In this document: positions 1 through 8,581 of the stretch, one piece after another | Layout of the letters: each line of letters opens with the position of its first letter | Numbering within the stretch: the stretch's first letter is position 1 | Source: Bradyrhizobium embrapense | GTDB lineage: Bacteria; Pseudomonadota; Alphaproteobacteria; Rhizobiales; Xanthobacteraceae | Length of the DNA stretch: 64,000 nt | Assembly (NCBI RefSeq): GCF_001189235.2 | Contig: NZ_LFIP02000004.1 | Coordinates: 1 to 64,000, forward strand | Reading direction: 5' to 3' | The notes under the pieces: generated by a model | Database searches by the model: none | The model's input: the letters and a program-made list of their open reading frames with translations, nothing else | What the model was told of the DNA's origin: nothing | Program-made: the position numbers and the translations under genes

Positions 1-555
1 CGATGATGACAATGTCGCCAGGCTTAAGTGTCGGAACCAGCATTTGCTCGACGTAAGCCAGGAAGCTCTCGCCATTGATCGGACCATCGATCACGCAGGG
101 CGCCTCGATGCGATCATGGCGCAGGGCGGCCAGGAAGGTCAGCGTCCGCCAGCGGCCATGCGGGGCCTTGGCGATCAGTCGCTCGCCACGTGGCGCACGG
201 CCGTGGGTGCGCGTCATGTTGGTTTTGGCCCAGGTTTCGTCGATGAAGACCAGCCGGGAAGGATCAAGCCGTCCTTGATATTTTCGCCATTGCGCCCGCC
301 GCCGGGCGACATCGGGGCGATCCTGCTCGCTGGCGTGCAGGCTTTTTTTTGAAGCTGATGCCTTCGTAGCGCGTAGGGACGATTGCCGCCCATCTGCCGC
401 GCCGCCGCGCTTCCGGTCGCGCGAAACCGCTGCGACCACTTCACCACGCTCGCAACACTGACCTTGAAGGTGGCAGCCACCGACCGGCAGCTCTCTCCCG
501 CCGCTACCGCGGCAACAACGCGCTCGCGCAAATCAAGAGAATAGGCCCGTCCCAT
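1..555 (-). CDS. IS630 transposase, two frames joined by -1 frameshift, partial
   Basis: The first frame starts at ATG 555, behind GGAGGAGG, with a helix-turn-helix (MGRAYSLDLRERVV, then GESCRSVAATFKVSVASVVKW), and would stop at 214. A run of eight A on the coding strand (about 346-353) precedes a second frame that continues to the window edge with the IS630 catalytic core, including FIDETWAKTNM and HGRAPRGERL. The two halves join by a -1 shift at the A run, the classic slippage arrangement of IS630 orfAB. The DDE motif starts at FIDE; the later acidic residues are off the window. The element looks intact as far as it can be read. Confidence 0.8.
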
Positions 556-647
556 CAGATGCTGGCCTCCTCCAGCCAGCATCTTGAATCAGAACCCCGC
601 TGATTTGGGAATCCCCAATCGATTCAGACCAAAACGATCACGCTCTA
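1..647 (-). mobile_element. IS630-family insertion sequence, one end in window
   Basis: This is an IS630-type element read on the minus strand. The start-proximal end is inside the window and the other end lies beyond base 1. The 5' flank (about 584-645) is a non-coding tip that ends near CTAG at 645-648. IS630 elements target TA, so the TA at 646-647 could be the duplicated target, but the exact terminus cannot be proven without the other end. The insertion lies immediately 3' of the stop codon (649-651) of the neighbouring GGDEF-like gene and does not break it. Confidence 0.75.
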
Positions 648-648
648 G

Positions 649-1872
649 TTACGACGCCGCGCGCTCCGGCGTGCCGAACAGGCGCCCGAGCAGCGAATGC
701 GCGGAGTCACCGGGCAGCAGCGTTGCGACGCTGACGGCGGGCTCGGCTTTGTCGCGGCGGCCGTTCTGGGTGTGGCGCATCACGCTCGCCAGGCGCCGCG
801 TGATCGCCTGCGCGTTGCGCAGGTCGGTGCCGGCGAATGCCACGACGAGTGAACGATCATCGTACACCGCGCCGAAGTCAGCCTGCCGCATCAGCCGGCT
901 GATGATCCGCGCGCCGTCGAATTGCGCGCGCGGCTGCGTGTTGTCGAAGGTGAAGCGCGCCACCGAGAGCGCGCCGCCGCGCTCGGCGGTCTGGTAGACG
1001 GCGGTCGCGAAGTCGCGCTCGAACGCGGCCTTGGTGAGCAGGCCGGTGCGGGGATCGATCAGGCCCTTGGCATCGATCGCCTTGAGCATGCGGCCAAGCC
1101 GCGCCTCGAAGGCGTGCTGGCGGATCATCGGCAATACCATGTCGCCGACGCGCGCCGGCCCGGCCGTGACGATCTCGAGATTGGGCAGCTCGTAGCGCGG
1201 CGTCAGCTCGCCGGAAGCGACGATCACCGGCAACGGACGGAAGCGGACATCCTCGGTCAGCACCGTCAGGAACGCATCCATCACGCGCGGGGTGAAGCCT
1301 TCGGCCAGCACGATGCCGTCGATGTCGCGGTTGGAAAGATGTTTTGCGGCCGCCTCGATGCTCAGCGCACCGACCACGCCGGCGCGCTCGCCGAGCGCGA
1401 CCGACAGGGCCGGGTAGGCGCCGCCGCGGCCGATCAGGAGAGCGGTGGCCTCGCCGACCGGATCGATGTCCGATAATGCGATCGGCGCCGGGGGCACCAG
1501 GCGGCGCATCACGGTCGCATGCAGGGCACGAACGCGTAAGGACGCATTGAGCCGAGCGACCAGGCGATCCGGCATGCCCTTGTGCTGGAAGAACGCGATG
1601 ACCGTGTCGGGCAGGGTGGTCGCGGGATCGACCGCGATCAGCGGCAGATAGGGCGCGCGGGCGGCAGCGCGCTTGGCGAGGCCCGAAAGGGTGACGAAGT
1701 CGACACCCTCGGCGGCTGCGATGATCGCTGCCGGCTTGACCTGTTCGATGGCGCGTCCGACCTCGTTCCAATCGGTGAGCACGACCGGGAACAGCTTCGT
1801 CTCATCGAGGACCGCGGCGAACGGCGGCTTTGCCGACGCCGATACGATGAGGACCGGACCTTGTTGAGACAT
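649..1872 (-). CDS. Degenerate GGDEF-domain protein
   Basis: This protein has about 407 residues. The N-terminal two thirds resembles tandem receiver-like folds (VLIVSASAKPPFAAVL; later GIVLAEGFTPRVMDAFL). The C-terminal third has the opening of a GGDEF domain (DPRTGLLTKAAFERDF), but where GGDEF is expected there is only QADFGAVYDDRSLVV. Diguanylate cyclase activity is therefore unlikely, and a sensory or scaffold role is inferred. I chose ATG 1872; a TTG six codons upstream is the alternative. The gene is followed on the same strand by the IS630 element and preceded by an adenylate-forming protein gene, with about 107 bases between. Confidence 0.7.
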   Translation of the reverse strand: MSQQGPVLIVSASAKPPFAAVLDETKLFPVVLTDWNEVGRAIEQVKPAAIIAAAEGVDFVTLSGLAKRAAARAPYLPLIAVDPATTLPDTVIAFFQHKGMPDRLVARLNASLRVRALHATVMRRLVPPAPIALSDIDPVGEATALLIGRGGAYPALSVALGERAGVVGALSIEAAAKHLSNRDIDGIVLAEGFTPRVMDAFLTVLTEDVRFRPLPVIVASGELTPRYELPNLEIVTAGPARVGDMVLPMIRQHAFEARLGRMLKAIDAKGLIDPRTGLLTKAAFERDFATAVYQTAERGGALSVARFTFDNTQPRAQFDGARIISRLMRQADFGAVYDDRSLVVAFAGTDLRNAQAITRRLASVMRHTQNGRRDKAEPAVSVATLLPGDSAHSLLGRLFGTPERAAS

Positions 1873-1979
1873 TCGAACGCTCGAAACCAATGCTTAAGAT
1901 CAGCAAACGGCTGCGATGCTAGTCGGCATGGCTTAATGCGGCGTCAACACAATGCTAAGACTAACGCAATGATAAGATC

Positions 1980-3533
1980 TCAAGGCGCCCCGGTGCCGCT
2001 GCGGTCGCGAAATGCCTCGACCATCAATGGGTTAAGACCAAGTTCTGTCAGGGCGTCGCGGGCCCGCGCATTGTCCTGAGCCCGGCCGGCCAGCCGGTGG
2101 CCGCTGAGGCGGTCGGGCAGTGCCGTCAACATGGCGCCCTGGCCGAGACGGCGCGACCACTCCTGCAACTCCCCGGCGAGGAAGCGGTAGCCGCCGACCG
2201 TCATGACCCCTGACGGCGGGGCGGTGATGTTGATCGCGCCGGTCGCGCGGTCGATCCGCGCGGCATATTCGGTGTCGACGTAATCGCGCGCCGGCGGCGC
2301 AATCAGGGTGTCGCCCGGGGGCGGCGGCGGCGCATAGGCAGCGACCGGCACCATCGGGCCGCGCAGGCCCAGCGTGCCTTTCGGGGTCAGCAGGATCTCG
2401 CCGGCGATTGATGCGCCGGGAGCTTCGCGCGGCGCGCTGTGCGGGCCGGGCTTGATCGGGGCCGGCGATCCATCCTCGGCATTGCGGCGGGCGCCGAACA
2501 GCCCGGCCTCGCCGAACAGATAGACGTCGGTCAAGCTCACCCGCCGCGACGTCCAGTGCGCGCTGGAGGCAACCTGCTCCGGTGTCCGCCACAGGCCGAT
2601 CGCGTTGCGCAACGTCGGCAGGCGCTCCGACAGGCCGCACTCGTCGAGCCGCAGCGCGAGTTGCGCCGGCGCGATCAGCGTGTCGCAGCCGTGATCGTTG
2701 AACTGGGCTTCGAACGCTTCTTCGTCGAACGGGTGATGCATGACGAGCGTTCCGCCCGACAGCAACCAGATTACCAGCGACGAACAAATGCCGGCAAACG
2801 ACATCGGCGCGAAGGCCGACATGATGGTCGCGCCCTGGGCCAGGTCGCTCTCCAGCGACATCGCGAGCCCGCCGGCGATCAGGCCGAAATGCGCGCGCGG
2901 CACCGGACGAAAGCCCTCGCTGGTGACGTCGAAGGAGATCAGCGCCGGCTTGCGGCCGTCCTGGATCATCGGGCGCGAGGTCCGGGAGTCCTGCAGGATC
3001 GCATCATCGAGCGATGCCATGCCTTCGGGCAGATCGGTGCCGAACCCGCAGACATGGCGGATCGAAAAGGCTTCCGCCGCGGCATTCATCGCGATGTCGG
3101 CGTAGGACACGCCGTCGATCCTGCCGCAGGTGACGATTGCCCGCGCCGCGGTGCGGTTGAGGACGGCGGTCAGCTCGGCCTGCCGCCACAATAGAGGCAA
3201 CGGCGCCACCACGAGGCCGACCCGATGGGCGGCGAGCACGGTCAGGGCGAATTCGATCGTCGAGGGAAGCTGAACCGCGATCACGGTATTGGCCGGCAAT
3301 CCGCTCTCGACGAAGTGGGCGGCGATCGCCGAGATCGCGCGGTCGGCCTGGGCATAAGTCAGGCGCTTGCGGGTCTGTCCGGTGACGCGCTGCTTGTTGA
3401 TCGGGTCGACCAGTGCCAGCGCCTCGGGGTGTCGCGCCAGGCTGCGCTTGAACAGCGTATCGAGCGTGGGCGAGGTGATCGACTGGTTCACAGGTTCAAC
3501 GTCGGTTGCATCGCTTCGATCGGACCGGGTCAT
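1980..3533 (-). CDS. Adenylate-forming (acyl-CoA synthetase) family protein, degenerate
   Basis: This 517-residue protein has the ANL-superfamily layout: an N-terminal substrate domain (RLTYAQADRAISAIAAHF, VIAVQLPSTIEFALTVLAAHRVGLVVAPL) and a small C-terminal domain (VMTVGGYRFLAGELQEW). The phosphate-binding loop, normally SGTTGxPKG, reads SFDVTSEGFRPVPRAH. The YGxTE motif is only weakly kept (YLFGEAG), and no late catalytic lysine motif is visible. It may have lost adenylation or use unusual chemistry. It sits on the same strand between a degenerate GGDEF gene and a peptide-binding protein gene. The family call is firm; the substrate is unknown. Confidence 0.75.
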   Translation of the reverse strand: MTRSDRSDATDVEPVNQSITSPTLDTLFKRSLARHPEALALVDPINKQRVTGQTRKRLTYAQADRAISAIAAHFVESGLPANTVIAVQLPSTIEFALTVLAAHRVGLVVAPLPLLWRQAELTAVLNRTAARAIVTCGRIDGVSYADIAMNAAAEAFSIRHVCGFGTDLPEGMASLDDAILQDSRTSRPMIQDGRKPALISFDVTSEGFRPVPRAHFGLIAGGLAMSLESDLAQGATIMSAFAPMSFAGICSSLVIWLLSGGTLVMHHPFDEEAFEAQFNDHGCDTLIAPAQLALRLDECGLSERLPTLRNAIGLWRTPEQVASSAHWTSRRVSLTDVYLFGEAGLFGARRNAEDGSPAPIKPGPHSAPREAPGASIAGEILLTPKGTLGLRGPMVPVAAYAPPPPPGDTLIAPPARDYVDTEYAARIDRATGAINITAPPSGVMTVGGYRFLAGELQEWSRRLGQGAMLTALPDRLSGHRLAGRAQDNARARDALTELGLNPLMVEAFRDRSGTGAP

Positions 3534-3576
3534 GCCGCGTCGGGTCGCAAATCACTTGGTCGCTCAACTCGGCAGC

Positions 3577-5472
3577 TCAATTGGATTGCGCGCCGGGCTT
3601 CTGCCACCAGGTCTCCGGCAGGTAGCCCGTCAACGCCGTGGCCGAAGGCCGTTCTATCCGATTCCAGCGCGCGATCCATTGCTCTCCCAAGTTAAATAGG
3701 GGGATAGCGTAGAAGCCCGACATCAGGGCCCGGTCCAGCGCCCGCACCGCCGAGACGAAGTCGGGCCGCTCCCGCGCCGCAAGCAGCGCCGCGATCGTGG
3801 CGTCGATCGCCGGATCCTTGGCGCCCATGTAGTTCCGGGTGCCCGGCACATCGGCGGCCTGGCTGCCCCAGTAGAACCACTGCTCGTTGCCCGGCGACAG
3901 CGACTGGTCCCAGCGAATGGGGATCATGTCGAAATCATAGGCGACGCGGCGCTGCTCGAACTGCACCGCGTCGACCACCCGGACCGCAGCGTCGATGCCG
4001 GCCCGCTTCAGGTCGCGCTGATAGGCGAGGGCGATCCGCTCATGCTCGCGTGTCGTCACCAGGATCTCGATCCGGAGCGGCGTCCCGGTCGCGCGCTGCT
4101 TCAGCACGGTGCCGTCGAGCGCGTAGCCGGCGTCCGACAGAAGCGCGAGCGCGTCGCGCAGGACGGTGCGGTCGCGGCCCGAGCCATCGGTAATAGGGAG
4201 GCGATAGCGGCCGTCGAGGATGTCAGGCGCGATATGCGACAGATACGGCTTGAGGAGCTCGCGCTCGCGGTCATCGGCCGGGTGGCCATAGGCCGACAAA
4301 TCCGAGCCGGCGAAGTAACCGCCGGCGCGCGAATAGAGTCCGAAATAGTAATTGCGGTTGATCCATTCGAAATCGAACAGCATCAGCAGCGCCTGGCGCA
4401 CCCTGACGTCCGCGAATTTCGGCCGCCTGGTGTTGAACACCAGGAATTCGGACGGATCGGGCGTGCCGATCTTGATGGTGTCGCGGATCACTTCGCCGCT
4501 TCTCGCGGCGGGAAAGTCGTAGCCGTCATGCCAGCGCAGCGGCTCGGGCTCGGTCCGGAAGTCATAGAGGCCGCGCTTGAATGCCTCGAACTGGCCGTTG
4601 GCGTCGCGGTAGTAATCGAGCCTGATCTCGTCGAAATTCCAGAACCCGCGGTTCACCGGAAGGTCGCGCCCCCAGTAGTCCGGATTGCGGGTGAAGGTCA
4701 CGCTGGTGCCGGGCTTGACCGCCGTCACGCGATACGGGCCGGAGCCGATCGGCGGCGCCAATGTGGTCTCCTCGAATTTGGCGACGTCGGTGGCGTGGCG
4801 CGGCAGGATCGGCATCAGGCCGAGGATCAGCGGCAATTCGCGGTCGGGAACGCCGCCGAAGTCGAACCGCACCGTGAGCGGGTCGAGCACCTCCGCCTTT
4901 GCGACTTTCGAATAATACTGGTGATGCAGCGGACGGCCGTGATCGCGCAGCAGTTGGAGCGAGAACACGACGTCGTCGGCCGTGACCTCGTGCCCGTCGG
5001 AGAAGCGCGCGCGTGGATCAATGTGGAATGTCACATAGCTTCTGGCATCGTCGGTCTCGACGCTGCGGGCGAGCAGGCCGTACAGCGTGAACGGCTCGTC
5101 ATTGTTCCGTACCAGCAGGCTCTCGTAGACATAGCCGCGCTCATAGGCGTAGCCCCGGAGCTGCTGCACGGCGAGACCCCTGACGATCAGGGGATTGAGG
5201 CTGTCGAAAGTGCCCTCCCGGGGGCTCAGGACCAGACGGCCGCCCTTGGGGGCGTCAGGATTGGCGTAGGGTAGATGGCTAAAGTCGGCAGCCAGGGCGG
5301 GCGCGCCATGCATCGCGATGGCGTGGCTCTCGGTGGCGGCCGCAGGGGCAAGTGCGGTCGTCAGCAGACCCACGACCGATGTCAGCACGAGGCAGATGGC
5401 AGCCAATGCGGCGCGCCAAACGTGACCGGGAACACGTACATCAGGCGCCGGATTTGATTCGCGAAACGTCAC
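3577..5472 (-). CDS. ABC transporter substrate-binding protein, family 5 (YejA-like)
   Basis: This 631-residue exported binding protein belongs to the oligopeptide/family-5 class. A GTG start at 5472 is followed by a basic segment and a hydrophobic signal (WRAALAAICLVLTSVVGLLTTALAPAAA). Family landmarks include GTFDSLNPLIVRG, YESLLVRNNDEPFTLYGLLA and FHIDPRARFSDGHEVTADDVVFS. The pattern is closest to YejA-type proteins. No permease or ATPase genes are adjacent, so it is an orphan component or works with a system elsewhere. Substrate assignment as oligopeptide is inference from the family. Confidence 0.88.
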   Translation of the reverse strand: MTFRESNPAPDVRVPGHVWRAALAAICLVLTSVVGLLTTALAPAAATESHAIAMHGAPALAADFSHLPYANPDAPKGGRLVLSPREGTFDSLNPLIVRGLAVQQLRGYAYERGYVYESLLVRNNDEPFTLYGLLARSVETDDARSYVTFHIDPRARFSDGHEVTADDVVFSLQLLRDHGRPLHHQYYSKVAKAEVLDPLTVRFDFGGVPDRELPLILGLMPILPRHATDVAKFEETTLAPPIGSGPYRVTAVKPGTSVTFTRNPDYWGRDLPVNRGFWNFDEIRLDYYRDANGQFEAFKRGLYDFRTEPEPLRWHDGYDFPAARSGEVIRDTIKIGTPDPSEFLVFNTRRPKFADVRVRQALLMLFDFEWINRNYYFGLYSRAGGYFAGSDLSAYGHPADDRERELLKPYLSHIAPDILDGRYRLPITDGSGRDRTVLRDALALLSDAGYALDGTVLKQRATGTPLRIEILVTTREHERIALAYQRDLKRAGIDAAVRVVDAVQFEQRRVAYDFDMIPIRWDQSLSPGNEQWFYWGSQAADVPGTRNYMGAKDPAIDATIAALLAARERPDFVSAVRALDRALMSGFYAIPLFNLGEQWIARWNRIERPSATALTGYLPETWWQKPGAQSN

Positions 5473-5697
5473 GCCAAAGGTTTATCACAGGGCGCTGAAA
5501 CTCGCCGTGACAGGTGCGCAATTGCGCTTTGTCGGCATTGATCTTTCCGCGCGCCGCTGTATTGAAGGCGTGCAATTCGAGGGCGGGAACGCCTGTCACG
5601 TATCCGCCTCAATTGACTAGGAGACAGCCGCCCAAACGGCTATGTGTCGGCGCCTGCAGCGGTTTCGGGCGCTGCCGTTCAGAAAGGGTTTTCCGCA

Positions 5698-6528
5698 ATG
5701 AATTTCCGTATCTTGGCCGCCCCGGTCCGGCCGCATGGGCGAATTGTCGCCCTGATGGCGGCGACGGCATTCTCTGCAGCGCTCCTGGTTCCTGCCGCTC
5801 GGGCCCAGCAGCCGGCAGCGCCTGCGGCACCGAAGGCTGCGCCCAAGGCGGCACCGAAGGCAGCTCCGAAGGCGCCGGCTCCGGCAGCCCAGGCACCAGC
5901 CGCCCAAGCACCGGCCGCAGGTCAGGCGCCCGCCGCGGCCGCCCAGCAGCCGCCCCAGGATCAGCAGATCCAGCTCATCTACGCGCCCTGGACCAAGTTC
6001 TGCCTGAAGGGCCAGGAAGCCAACGCCAAGCAGGTTTGCTTCACCGGTAAGGACGGCCGCATCGAGTCCGGCCAGCCGGTGATCGCCGCGGTGATCATCG
6101 AGCCGGAAGGCGAGCCGAAGAAGATCCTGCGTGTCACCCTGCCGCTCGGTATGCAACTCGTGCACGGCACCCGCATCATCGTCGACGGCAACCCGCCGCA
6201 GCAGGCACCCTATGTGATCTGCTTCCAGAACGGCTGCATGTCCGACTATGAAGCAACCCCCGAGCTGATCGCCAACATGAAGAAGGGCCAGAACCTCGTG
6301 GTCCAGGCGATCAATTCGAACGGCGCGCCGCTGACGCTGCCGCTGCCGCTCAACACCGAATTCGCCAAGGCCTATGACGGCCCGCCGACCGATCCGAAGG
6401 TGTTCGAGGAAAACTCGAAGAAGCTGCAGGAAGAGCTGCAGAAGCGCGCCGAAGAACAGCGCAAGAAGCTTGAAGGCGCGGGCGGGGGCGCAGCGCCGGC
6501 GGCTCCGGCCAATCCGGCAGCCAAGTAG
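5698..6528 (+). CDS. Invasion-associated locus B (IalB) family protein
   Basis: This 276-residue exported protein starts at ATG 5698, with AGAAAGGG just upstream, rather than at the in-frame ATG 54 bases earlier. The signal peptide runs to about residue 38 (ALLVPAARAQQ). A low-complexity Ala/Pro/Lys linker with repeated APKAAPKA units follows to about residue 85. The IalB domain then begins (IYAPWTKFCLKGQEANAKQVCFTGKDGR) with paired cysteines (VICFQNGCM). The C-terminus is a charged helix rich in Glu, Lys and Ala. In Bartonella IalB is linked to erythrocyte invasion; in rhizobia the role is unknown. A strong terminator follows. Confidence 0.88.
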   Translation: MNFRILAAPVRPHGRIVALMAATAFSAALLVPAARAQQPAAPAAPKAAPKAAPKAAPKAPAPAAQAPAAQAPAAGQAPAAAAQQPPQDQQIQLIYAPWTKFCLKGQEANAKQVCFTGKDGRIESGQPVIAAVIIEPEGEPKKILRVTLPLGMQLVHGTRIIVDGNPPQQAPYVICFQNGCMSDYEATPELIANMKKGQNLVVQAINSNGAPLTLPLPLNTEFAKAYDGPPTDPKVFEENSKKLQEELQKRAEEQRKKLEGAGGGAAPAAPANPAAK

Positions 6529-6584
6529 AATTTCAAGTAAACTTTCGAGCAACCGCTCACGAGATCGCGAGATCATTGCAAATC

Positions 6585-6612
6585 AAAAGGCGCCCGGAAG
6601 GGCGCCTTTTTT
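6585..6612 (+). terminator. Rho-independent terminator after ialB-like gene
   Basis: The inverted arms AAAAGGCGCC (6585-6594) and GGCGCCTTTT (6601-6610) enclose a 6-base loop, and the T run extends to 6612. It lies 57 bases after the IalB-like stop codon. Confidence 0.88.
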
Positions 6613-6835
6613 GTCATGCGAAACCGACTGGCTGGTGGCAGCCTGCTGCGCTGGTGAGGGCGCGCCTCGTGTGCGATGGTTGCTCAAATCGATCGCGCCA
6701 CACCGCGTCGAAACACAATCATAAATCCGCCACGGGAGGCCAGACGAAAGCGCGGAGAGCGCGCCTTCGGTGCGCAGATGCGCGCGTGGTTCCGTGCGAA
6801 CCCTGGCCGCCGTTCGCAGTCATGGAAGTCGCGCA

Positions 6836-8110
6836 ATGTCCCAGCGAGCCAACACGCAGCGGCGGGAACCGCTTTCCCGGCCTTCGGAGCAACCGAGCGC
6901 CCGCGCTTCGGTGGATGCCGGCGGGCGCCTCAACCAGGACAACGTCGCCGGTAGCTTTCATCCGGGCATCGTCCATCTGGCGCTGGCAATGGGCGGGTTC
7001 GCGATCGGCATCGCCGAATTTGCGACCATGAGCCTGCTGCCGTTCTTCGCTCACGACCTCAACATCAGCGAGCCCCAGGCCGGTCACGCGATCAGCGCCT
7101 ACGCGCTCGGCGTCGTGGTGGGCGCGCCGGTGATTGCCGTGCTCTCGGCGCGGATGACGCGGCGAACGCTCTTGATCGCGCTGATGGGCTTCTTTGCGCT
7201 GATGAACGGCCTCTCCGGGCTCGCGCCCGACTACCACACCATGCTGGTGCTGCGCTTCCTCGCCGGGCTGCCGCATGGCGCCTATTTCGGCATCGCCATG
7301 CTGGTCGCGGCCTCGCTGGTCCCGACCGACAAGCGCACGGCGGCGGTCGGCCGCGTGCTGCTCGGCCTCACCATCGCGACGACGATCGGCGTGCCGCTCG
7401 CCAATGGCGTGGGGCAGGCGATCGGCTGGCGCTGGGCCTTCGCGATCGTTGCCGGCCTCGCGCTGCTGACGTCGATCCTGGTCCTGATCTTCGCGCCGCG
7501 TGACGTCGCCGACCGCAAGGCGAGCCCGTTGCGCGAGCTCTCGGCACTCGGGCGCAAGCATGTCTGGCTGACGCTCGGGATCGGGGCCATCGGCTTCGGC
7601 GGGCTGTTCTCAGTCTACACGTATCTGGCGTCGACCATGCTGGCGGTGACGCACACCTCGCCCGCGCTGGTGCCCGTCACGCTATGCGTGTTCGGCGCCG
7701 GCCTCACCGCCGGCAACATCATCGTGCCGCGCTTCGCCGATCGCGCGCTGATGGCAACCGCGGGCGGGCTCTTGCTGTGGTCGGCCGCGACGCTGGCGCT
7801 GTATCCGCTGGCGGCGATGAATTTCTGGACGCTGAGCGCCGACGTGTTCCTGATCGGGCTGGGCGGCGCGCTCGCCACCGTGCTGCAGACCCGGCTGATG
7901 GATGTCGCGGGCGAGGCGCAGAGCCTCGCCGCCGCGCTCAACCATTCCGCCTTCAACATCGCCAATGCGCTGGGGCCGTGGCTCGGCGGAATGGCGGTTG
8001 CGGCCGGCTACGGCTGGACGTCGACCGGCGTCGTCGGCGCTGGACTGGCATTGGCGGGTTTTGTGGTCTGGGCGATCGCGATGGCGCTGGCCAAGCACGA
8101 GGGCGTGTGA
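6836..8110 (+). CDS. MFS transporter, DHA1 family (AraJ-like)
   Basis: This 424-residue major-facilitator protein probably starts at ATG 6836 (MSQRANTQ), although the open frame extends further upstream. About twelve hydrophobic segments are visible, with the loop 2-3 motif as ARMTRRTLL and LVLRFLAGLPHGAYFG in helix 5. This resembles AraJ/YdhP-type sugar or drug efflux permeases. It ends 17 bases before the convergent hspQ gene. No regulator is adjacent, so the substrate cannot be inferred. Confidence 0.87.
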   Translation: MSQRANTQRREPLSRPSEQPSARASVDAGGRLNQDNVAGSFHPGIVHLALAMGGFAIGIAEFATMSLLPFFAHDLNISEPQAGHAISAYALGVVVGAPVIAVLSARMTRRTLLIALMGFFALMNGLSGLAPDYHTMLVLRFLAGLPHGAYFGIAMLVAASLVPTDKRTAAVGRVLLGLTIATTIGVPLANGVGQAIGWRWAFAIVAGLALLTSILVLIFAPRDVADRKASPLRELSALGRKHVWLTLGIGAIGFGGLFSVYTYLASTMLAVTHTSPALVPVTLCVFGAGLTAGNIIVPRFADRALMATAGGLLLWSAATLALYPLAAMNFWTLSADVFLIGLGGALATVLQTRLMDVAGEAQSLAAALNHSAFNIANALGPWLGGMAVAAGYGWTSTGVVGAGLALAGFVVWAIAMALAKHEGV

Positions 8111-8127
8111 GCGCCCCGCGTCCGCTG

Positions 8128-8460
8128 TCAGTTCAGCGACGGATTGCGCGGACGGTAGCCGCCCGACTTGTCCTTGATGAAGATCTCCGCGACCTGCGAG
8201 TGCCGGATCGGTTCGCCGGAATCGTCGGGCAAGAGGTTCTGCTCGGATACGTAGGCGACGTACTCGGTCTCCGAGTTTTCCGCGAGCAGGTGATAGAACG
8301 GCTGGTCCTTGTGCGGCCGCATGTCCTCGGGGATCGACAGCCACCATTCCTCGGTGTTGTTGAACTCCGGGTCGATATCAAAAATCACGCCCCGGAAGGA
8401 GAACACCCGGTGACGGACGATCTGCCCGATCTGAAACTTGGCGGTGCGCGCTTTGATCAT
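8128..8460 (-). CDS. hspQ: Heat shock protein HspQ
   Basis: This 110-residue protein matches the HspQ/YccV hemimethylated-DNA-binding family along its whole length: KFQIGQIVRHRVFSFRGVIFDIDPEFNNTEEW, then KDQPFYHLLAEN and YVAYVSEQNLLPD. In enterobacteria HspQ modulates Lon protease and DnaA levels. ATG 8460 (MIKARTAKF) is preferred over the open-frame start seven codons upstream because it matches the family N-terminus. It converges with the MFS gene and diverges from the AEC carrier gene. Confidence 0.93.
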   Translation of the reverse strand: MIKARTAKFQIGQIVRHRVFSFRGVIFDIDPEFNNTEEWWLSIPEDMRPHKDQPFYHLLAENSETEYVAYVSEQNLLPDDSGEPIRHSQVAEIFIKDKSGGYRPRNPSLN

Positions 8461-8581
8461 GGTTCGTCGATAGACCAACATTGTGGCCGATGCTAGGGGC
8501 TAAGCTGCGAATTAACCTCTGCTTTACCGATTCCCGCCCTGCAAGAACGACCCGAAATCCGGCCGAGAAACTACTTTCAGA

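Noticed and set aside
584..997. A 137-codon plus-strand frame at the IS630/GGDEF junction
   Set aside because: It runs antisense across the element boundary and the GGDEF gene, with no signal for translation.
4042..5274. A 410-codon plus-strand frame opposite the YejA-like gene
   Set aside because: It is a shadow frame produced by codon third-position GC bias.
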